This document shows, one piece after another, positions 7,360 to 11,554 of a DNA stretch of 11,554 nucleotides. Both the position numbers and the translations under genes were made by a program. Under the pieces are notes generated by a model, which saw only the letters and a list, made by a program, of their open reading frames with translations, was not told where the DNA came from and did not search any database. The DNA comes from JAQIBY01 sp964418565. Its GTDB lineage: Bacteria > Bacteroidota > Bacteroidia > Bacteroidales > ML635J-15. Within the stretch, counting starts at the first letter, position 1, and each line of letters begins with the position of its first letter. The stretch covers positions 1 through 11,554 of the forward strand of contig CAYQMB010000098.1 of NCBI GenBank assembly GCA_964418565.1. Reading direction: 5' to 3'.

Positions 7360-9228
7360 TTAAATGGATTTTGCTGTATTGTATGCTGTCATAATGGCCT
7401 GTCTGGCTTTCGACGGCTTTATGGCATCACCAATCACATGCGTTTTACAGCAACCATCAAGTTCATCTTTCAGGCTGTTTTCTGAGCGCATACCAGTAGC
7501 AATGATAATTTTGTCAATATTGCGGATAACGGTTTGCTGATGTTTTTCATCTTCAATCAACACATCCTTATCTTCAAGTATTTCCGTAACTTTGTGTTTA
7601 AGATAAATTTGCGTATTGTTGTCCTGCAATTTTTTCATGGTAAATTTTCGTTCTATCATTTCCATGCCACCGGCAATTTCATCCATCATTTCTACCATAG
7701 TAACCCGGCTGCCGGCATCAATTAACTTACTGGCAATTTCCACACCGATTAACCCCCCTCCAATAACAAGCACATTTTCATTTTCAGGTATGTTTTCTTC
7801 TTTCAGGAATTCTGCCCAGTAATATTTTTTCAGCCCCTTGACAGGCGGCACAGCCGGCACGGCTCCGGTTGCAATAACAACCTCATCATAACCTGCACTG
7901 ACAATTTTTTCAGGCGTTGCTTCTTTTTTCAAAACAGGGATTTCTTTTTCCTTGATTTCGTAAAAGTAGTAGTCCAGAATTTCTTTCAGGCTGTCTTTGT
8001 TTGGCGGCAGCCAGGCGAGGTTAAACTGTCCGCCCAGCGCATCTTTTTCACAAATGGAAACATCATGCCCGCGCTCTTTAAGGGTAATAGCAGCCTGCAT
8101 GCCGGCGATTCCACCTCCCACAACAGCAATTCGTTTGGGATGGTCAGCCGGAGCCAGTGCCTCATCCTCTTTCCCGACAAGCGGATTAACAACACAACCA
8201 AGCCCCTGCCCTGATTTCACACCACCCAGGCAGCCCTCAGAGCATGCCAGACATGGACGAATGCGGCCGTCTACCTGCCCCAGGTATTTGCCGGTAAACT
8301 CAGGATCAGCAATAAGGGCCCGCCCCAGAGCTATGTATTCAGCATGATATTTTTCTTTGAGTTTTTCAACATCTGCACGGGAATTGATACGGCCTACATA
8401 AATGACCGGTATATCAATATGCTGTTGAATGGTTTCAGCAAAATCCCAGGTTTTGCCTTTTTTGATGAACATGTGCTGAAAAAACCATGGCGGCGTTGAG
8501 CATGCAGTTCCGGCAGTAACATGAACAGCACTTGCTCCATGATTCTCCAGAGCATGAGAAAAACGTATCATATCCTCCAGATGAAAACCTTCGGGTATCA
8601 TTTCATCCCCGCTGATACGGACAATAACAGGAACATCTACCGCTTTCTTAACCGCCTCCAGAACTTCAAGCGGAAAGCGCTGCCGGTTTTCTGCACTGCC
8701 GCCATATTCATCTTCACGGTCGTTGACAAAGGGAGAGAGGAACTGTGCGCCCAGGTACCCATGCCCAAATTGCAACTCAATCATGTCAAAACCAGCGTCT
8801 ACAGCCCGTTTGGCTGAACGTGCAAAAAGCTCCACGGCCTCCTGTATATCCTGCTTTGTCATGGCACTGGGTTTTGCGCCACCATTTTCGCAGGCCCTGT
8901 CCGTCGATGAGAGATACACATTACCCGGAATTTTCGGATTTGCCATGCGCCCCGCATGGTTCAGGTGAGCAATGCTTCTGGCTCCATGCTCATGCAACAC
9001 AGCATTGAGTTTTTTCAGACCGGGAATTTTGTCATCATCATCAATGCCAAGCTGCGTTGGTAACTCGCGCAATGATTTGTGCATGTAAAGCGGCTCCGGG
9101 GTTAAAGCCCCGATGTGTTTGTTACGCGCTTTGTAAAAGTTCAGGTGTTTTTCCAATACCCTACCACTACCATCAGAATAACCCAATTTAATGGGTGCAA
9201 AAATAAATGGATTGTTTAGTTGTAACAT
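7360..9228 (-). CDS. NADH:flavin oxidoreductase, 2,4-dienoyl-CoA reductase / enoate reductase-like
   Basis: A 622-residue cytosolic flavoenzyme of the FadH/BaiCD-type family that reduces activated C=C bonds. An Old Yellow Enzyme TIM barrel (about 1-340) binds FMN. Next is a 4Fe-4S cluster motif C326-x2-C329-x3-C333-x11-C345, then an FAD-binding fold (GGGIAG, 371-376) and an inserted NAD(P)-binding fold (GGGLIG, 490-495). HGYL with H156 and Y158 aligns with the catalytic tyrosine region of E. coli FadH. FadH's second catalytic residue, a histidine, has no obvious counterpart; the local sequence is GTACSTPPWFFQH. True dienoyl-CoA activity is therefore unsure, and other enoate substrates are possible. 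Length is close to FadH (about 670). It starts 11 bases after the dehydrogenase stop and is the last gene of the five-gene cluster. Confidence 0.9.
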   Translation of the reverse strand: MLQLNNPFIFAPIKLGYSDGSGRVLEKHLNFYKARNKHIGALTPEPLYMHKSLRELPTQLGIDDDDKIPGLKKLNAVLHEHGARSIAHLNHAGRMANPKIPGNVYLSSTDRACENGGAKPSAMTKQDIQEAVELFARSAKRAVDAGFDMIELQFGHGYLGAQFLSPFVNDREDEYGGSAENRQRFPLEVLEAVKKAVDVPVIVRISGDEMIPEGFHLEDMIRFSHALENHGASAVHVTAGTACSTPPWFFQHMFIKKGKTWDFAETIQQHIDIPVIYVGRINSRADVEKLKEKYHAEYIALGRALIADPEFTGKYLGQVDGRIRPCLACSEGCLGGVKSGQGLGCVVNPLVGKEDEALAPADHPKRIAVVGGGIAGMQAAITLKERGHDVSICEKDALGGQFNLAWLPPNKDSLKEILDYYFYEIKEKEIPVLKKEATPEKIVSAGYDEVVIATGAVPAVPPVKGLKKYYWAEFLKEENIPENENVLVIGGGLIGVEIASKLIDAGSRVTMVEMMDEIAGGMEMIERKFTMKKLQDNNTQIYLKHKVTEILEDKDVLIEDEKHQQTVIRNIDKIIIATGMRSENSLKDELDGCCKTHVIGDAIKPSKARQAIMTAYNTAKSI

Positions 9229-9239
9229 GATGTTGAATT

Positions 9240-10034
9240 TTATGATAGTTCGACATTAAGTTTCCAGCATACCCGTTGATTATCGGCTTCATCAGCAAAA
9301 GATGCTGCCCGGGCAGGCTTAGCATGCATAAGATACTCACCCGTTATGCGTGGATTTTGTACCTGCAGGCATTGATAAATGTACTCTGCCGCATCGCGAG
9401 GAGAATCGCCCATGGCTCCCCAGCCCTTTCGAAGGAGTTTTGTATTGATAACACCAGGATGAAGGCTGTTAATAAGTATGCCTTGTGACTTCAGCTCCGG
9501 GGCCAGCTTTTTCACCATCATGATGTTGCACAATTTGGATTCTCCGTAAGCCCGGGATGCATTATAATGCGAGGGGTTCATCACCTGATCAAAGTCCAGC
9601 GACTGAGCGTGAATCATAGAGGCAACCTGCAGTATCTGCCCTCCACCCTGCTTCTGCATCACAGGAATAATGCCGTTTATCAGCAAAAAAGCTGCGTATT
9701 GGTTCACCATAAAGGTTTTCTCAACCTGCTGAGAACTTACCAGGCTTTTCTCTGACACATAGACACCGGCATTGCTAATAAGCACATCAATGTGGGATTC
9801 CGTTTTTTGTATGCGCTCAATCATGAAATTAACATCCGAGATGCAGGTAAAATCAGCTATATAATATTCATGGTGTTCAGACGGATTGATTTCGCTAAGC
9901 TCCTCAACAAGCTCCTGCAGTTTTTCCCCGTTTCTTCCGTGTACAAGCAAGCGACACCCTTCGGCAGCCAGCAGCCTTGCTGTTTCCCTGCCTATGCCAT
10001 CTGTAGCTCCGCTGATAAATACTGTTTTATACAT
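9240..10034 (-). CDS. Short-chain dehydrogenase/reductase (SDR)
   Basis: A 264-residue classical-type SDR, an NAD(P)-dependent oxidoreductase acting on alcohols or ketones. The cofactor motif SGATDGIG is at 8-15, followed by HGRNGEKL, which suggests NADP preference through its Arg. SNAG is the structural motif near residue 87. The catalytic triad is S139, Y163 and K167 (YGESK), and HPGVINT follows. The pattern is closest to the retinol dehydrogenase/WW-oxidoreductase-like group, but the substrate cannot be read. The ATG at 10034 overlaps the methyltransferase stop by 8 bases (ATGTATAA), a typical translational-coupling arrangement; the in-frame TTG at 10046 is unlikely. The oxidoreductase follows after 11 bases, so the two redox enzymes probably act in one pathway. 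Confidence 0.88.
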   Translation of the reverse strand: MYKTVFISGATDGIGRETARLLAAEGCRLLVHGRNGEKLQELVEELSEINPSEHHEYYIADFTCISDVNFMIERIQKTESHIDVLISNAGVYVSEKSLVSSQQVEKTFMVNQYAAFLLINGIIPVMQKQGGGQILQVASMIHAQSLDFDQVMNPSHYNASRAYGESKLCNIMMVKKLAPELKSQGILINSLHPGVINTKLLRKGWGAMGDSPRDAAEYIYQCLQVQNPRITGEYLMHAKPARAASFADEADNQRVCWKLNVELS

Positions 10035-10689
10035 TTTTTTCAACAATTAATAATCTGACATAATTTTTAAAATAATGGTATTCGTTGTTCAGCCTGAAAC
10101 CGTAGCGTGATAAAATCTCTGTCCAGTTTTTTTCAATATAATCAAAAGCATACGGACACTCAATGGTTTTAAAAACAAAACGATGATGCCAGGGCATGGC
10201 AGCCATATCAAATTCGGCAAAATCCAGGATAATGAATTGTCCACCGGGTTTAAGCATGTTTTGCACGTTTTCAATGAGGGTTTTTCTCACCTCATGGGGA
10301 AACCCGTGAATCACAAAGGAGATAAACACTTTATCATACAGCGTACCGGTGTCAAGTGGTTTGTCGGCTCTGTCCCGTATGAAATGCACATTGTCAAAAT
10401 CCTTACAGCTTGCAAGAAATTGTTTTTCCATTTTGTCAGAGATGTCCACTCCCGTTATGCTTCCTTTTTTTGAAATATAAGGCTGCATCAAACAAGCGTT
10501 ACGGCCCGTACCACATCCCAGATCAATGATATCATCATCCGGCTGTATACCCATATCCCGTATGGCTGATTTAATAAACTTATGATACAAGCCAAAGCTG
10601 GCCAGATTGAGAATTGTGTCGTAATAACGTGACACCAGGGGTGACAGCTCGACACCGGATTCAGGGTATATTTTTCTTTGTTTGCTCAT
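10027..10689 (-). CDS. Class I SAM-dependent methyltransferase, UbiE/MenG-like fold
   Basis: A 220-residue cytosolic methyltransferase. Motif I is DLGCGTG (56-62), the acidic end of the second strand is D82 in GVDIS, and the post-motif region LKPGGQFIILDF is present. The N-terminus resembles UbiE-like enzymes (SPLVSRYYD). The C-terminal part is not one I can assign, so the methyl acceptor is unknown; a lipid or quinone is plausible. The ATG at 10689 starts 4 bases after the stop of the TrmO-like gene. An ORF extension to 10770 runs into that gene and is rejected. The stop overlaps the SDR start, so expression of the two is probably coupled. Confidence 0.85.
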   Translation of the reverse strand: MSKQRKIYPESGVELSPLVSRYYDTILNLASFGLYHKFIKSAIRDMGIQPDDDIIDLGCGTGRNACLMQPYISKKGSITGVDISDKMEKQFLASCKDFDNVHFIRDRADKPLDTGTLYDKVFISFVIHGFPHEVRKTLIENVQNMLKPGGQFIILDFAEFDMAAMPWHHRFVFKTIECPYAFDYIEKNWTEILSRYGFRLNNEYHYFKNYVRLLIVEKNV

Positions 10690-10693
10690 AATA

Positions 10694-11263
10694 TTATCTG
10701 TAAAACACAGAATCTTCTTTTTCAATAAAATCTTCATCGTGATGGCCCAGCTCTTTTTCCACCATTTCATTTTGGAGCGACTTCACCATATCCACTGAAG
10801 GCAGATAAGGCTTTATATCCAACACCGGAGTTCCATCAAACGCGTCAGCGCCACGCAGGTATAAAGTATCACCAGCGATGCGTTCGAGTTTAACAATGGA
10901 AAATCCGATGGGATTCGGTCTCTTTGGGCTGCGTGTAGAATACACACCAAATGTATGTTCGTGATTAGCCTCAGGGGGTTCTACATGCGCATCCCAGTCA
11001 CTCACAAGGGTAAAATGGTAAAGAACAACAATGTATTCGAACCAATCGAGAAAATCAAGCGCATCACCGCCGTACTCAGCATTCAGTACAATGGTAGCCA
11101 GGGAATCGGGACGTAAAATCCCCTGCCTTGGTGCACCGGTATCCGGTGTATACGGTGTGTGAAAATATCCAATCGGTTCATAACGTATTGTGTCATCAGA
11201 GCTGGCAATCACAGCGGTCGTCATCAATAACATCAGACCGGCTGTTACTGCCATTGTTTTCAT
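10694..11263 (-). CDS. TsaA/TrmO-like protein with apparent signal peptide
   Basis: A 189-residue protein with a TsaA/TrmO (UPF0066) domain. E. coli TrmO is a cytosolic SAM-dependent enzyme that methylates t6A37 in tRNA-Thr. The domain's conserved elements are visible: IGYFHTPY, RSPKRPNPIGFS (RPNPIG at 115-120), and DGTPVLDIKPYLP (143-155). The long C-terminal domain of E. coli TrmO is missing, as in standalone TsaA proteins. The first 23 residues read as a signal peptide: K2, a hydrophobic core of Ala/Val/Leu/Met/Thr, then AVIA-SS. That would place the protein outside the cytosol, where SAM is absent. An internal ATG at 11224 would remove most of it and give a normal TrmO N-terminus. The ATG at 11263 is preferred since it follows the preceding TGA by 1 base. 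Confidence 0.8.
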   Translation of the reverse strand: MKTMAVTAGLMLLMTTAVIASSDDTIRYEPIGYFHTPYTPDTGAPRQGILRPDSLATIVLNAEYGGDALDFLDWFEYIVVLYHFTLVSDWDAHVEPPEANHEHTFGVYSTRSPKRPNPIGFSIVKLERIAGDTLYLRGADAFDGTPVLDIKPYLPSVDMVKSLQNEMVEKELGHHDEDFIEKEDSVFYR

Positions 11264-11264
11264 A

Positions 11265-11554
11265 TCAAAAAGCTTTAAAGACACGCGCCAGCGAAAAGCC
11301 GGGTGCATCCAGTTTTAAATCCAAAAAATAGCCAAAGGGTGTTTGGCTGGTTTCAAATCCTGAGTTGGTCATACGCTCCTCCAGTCGGTTAAGAAAACCC
11401 ATTGTAAACTGAGGGTCAGCTTTGCTATCGGACAGATGAGCAAAACTGTGCAATACCAGTTTTCGGGATTCATTTTTTTTCATAATCCACTTGATTTGTT
11501 TTACCAGCTTTTTAAACACTGAATTTTCATTTTCCTCATCTTCTTTTTCAATTT
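11265..11554 (-). CDS. Threonyl-tRNA synthetase-type editing domain protein, C-terminal part
   Basis: The frame is open to the window edge, so this is the C-terminal part (about 95 residues) of a longer protein. The order of features matches the archaeal ThrRS N-terminal editing domain (tRNA-Thr_ED): an acidic stretch (EKEDEENEN), a Lys-rich helix, then KLVLHSFAHLSD, a helix ending in LEERMTNSGFE, and TPFGYFLDLKLDAPG. In archaeal ThrRS this domain removes wrongly attached serine from tRNA-Thr; standalone copies exist in bacteria. Where archaeal domains have a conserved FGWYK, this protein reads FGYFL, so the usual lysine is missing. The gene stops 1 base before the ATG of the TrmO-like gene (TGATATG). 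A GTG at 11519 in the same frame is not the real start, because the frame continues upstream. Confidence 0.65.
   Translation of the reverse strand, partial: IEKEDEENENSVFKKLVKQIKWIMKKNESRKLVLHSFAHLSDSKADPQFTMGFLNRLEERMTNSGFETSQTPFGYFLDLKLDAPGFSLARVFKAF

Noticed and set aside
7231..7485. An 84-codon plus-strand open frame in the gap after the oxidoreductase gene
   Set aside because: Half of it is antisense to the oxidoreductase, and the Cys/Gly-rich translation follows the repeat sequence instead of resembling a protein.
7997..8347. A 116-codon plus-strand open frame, with several shorter ones nearby
   Set aside because: They are antisense to the oxidoreductase, which carries intact cluster and cofactor motifs.
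10690..10770. An N-terminal extension of the methyltransferase
   Set aside because: The extra 27 codons lie inside the TrmO-like gene and are Lys-rich without similarity to methyltransferases; the ATG at 10689 fits the operon spacing.

Overview
The window looks like a chromosomal stretch from a Bacteroidota bacterium or a close relative (Rhodothermota/Balneolota cannot be excluded). The reasons are a signal-peptide protein with a carboxypeptidase-regulatory-like domain joined to a YfbK-type von Willebrand domain, a BT_0820-type small HAD protein, a lipocalin-like exported protein, and start codons with essentially no Shine-Dalgarno sequence. I see no tRNA, rRNA, CRISPR array, insertion sequence or phage gene. 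Every gene-free stretch is under 300 bases.

Left part, plus strand (about 113-4563): a bile acid:sodium symporter family transporter overlaps a PlsC-type acyltransferase with a membrane-anchored C-terminal extension. After about 220 bases with several small dyads comes a large exported vWA/YfbK protein. This gene faces the minus-strand block and ends at a symmetric hairpin (4591-4627) that can terminate transcription from both sides.

Middle part, minus strand (7200 down to 4634): a conserved-looking protein of unknown function, then recF, then a small exported lipocalin-like protein whose signal-peptide codons lie inside the 3' end of recF, then a small HAD-type phosphohydrolase. A possible near-leaderless promoter overlaps a dyad directly before recF.

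Right part, minus strand (11554 down to 7360): five tightly packed genes that look like one operon. They are the C-terminal part of a threonyl-tRNA synthetase-type editing domain protein, a TsaA/TrmO-like protein with an apparent signal peptide, a class I SAM-dependent methyltransferase, a short-chain dehydrogenase, and a flavin/iron-sulfur 2,4-dienoyl-CoA reductase-like oxidoreductase. Spacing is -8 to +11 bases throughout. The first two genes share a tRNA theme (editing domain of ThrRS; family that methylates t6A37 of tRNA-Thr). The last three look like small-molecule or lipid redox/methylation enzymes. How the two halves relate is not clear from the sequence.

Nothing here is a clear new defence or mobile system. 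The most unusual signals are the possibly exported TrmO-like domain coupled to a ThrRS editing domain that seems to lack the usual lysine, and the 71-base overlap of recF with a secreted-protein gene.
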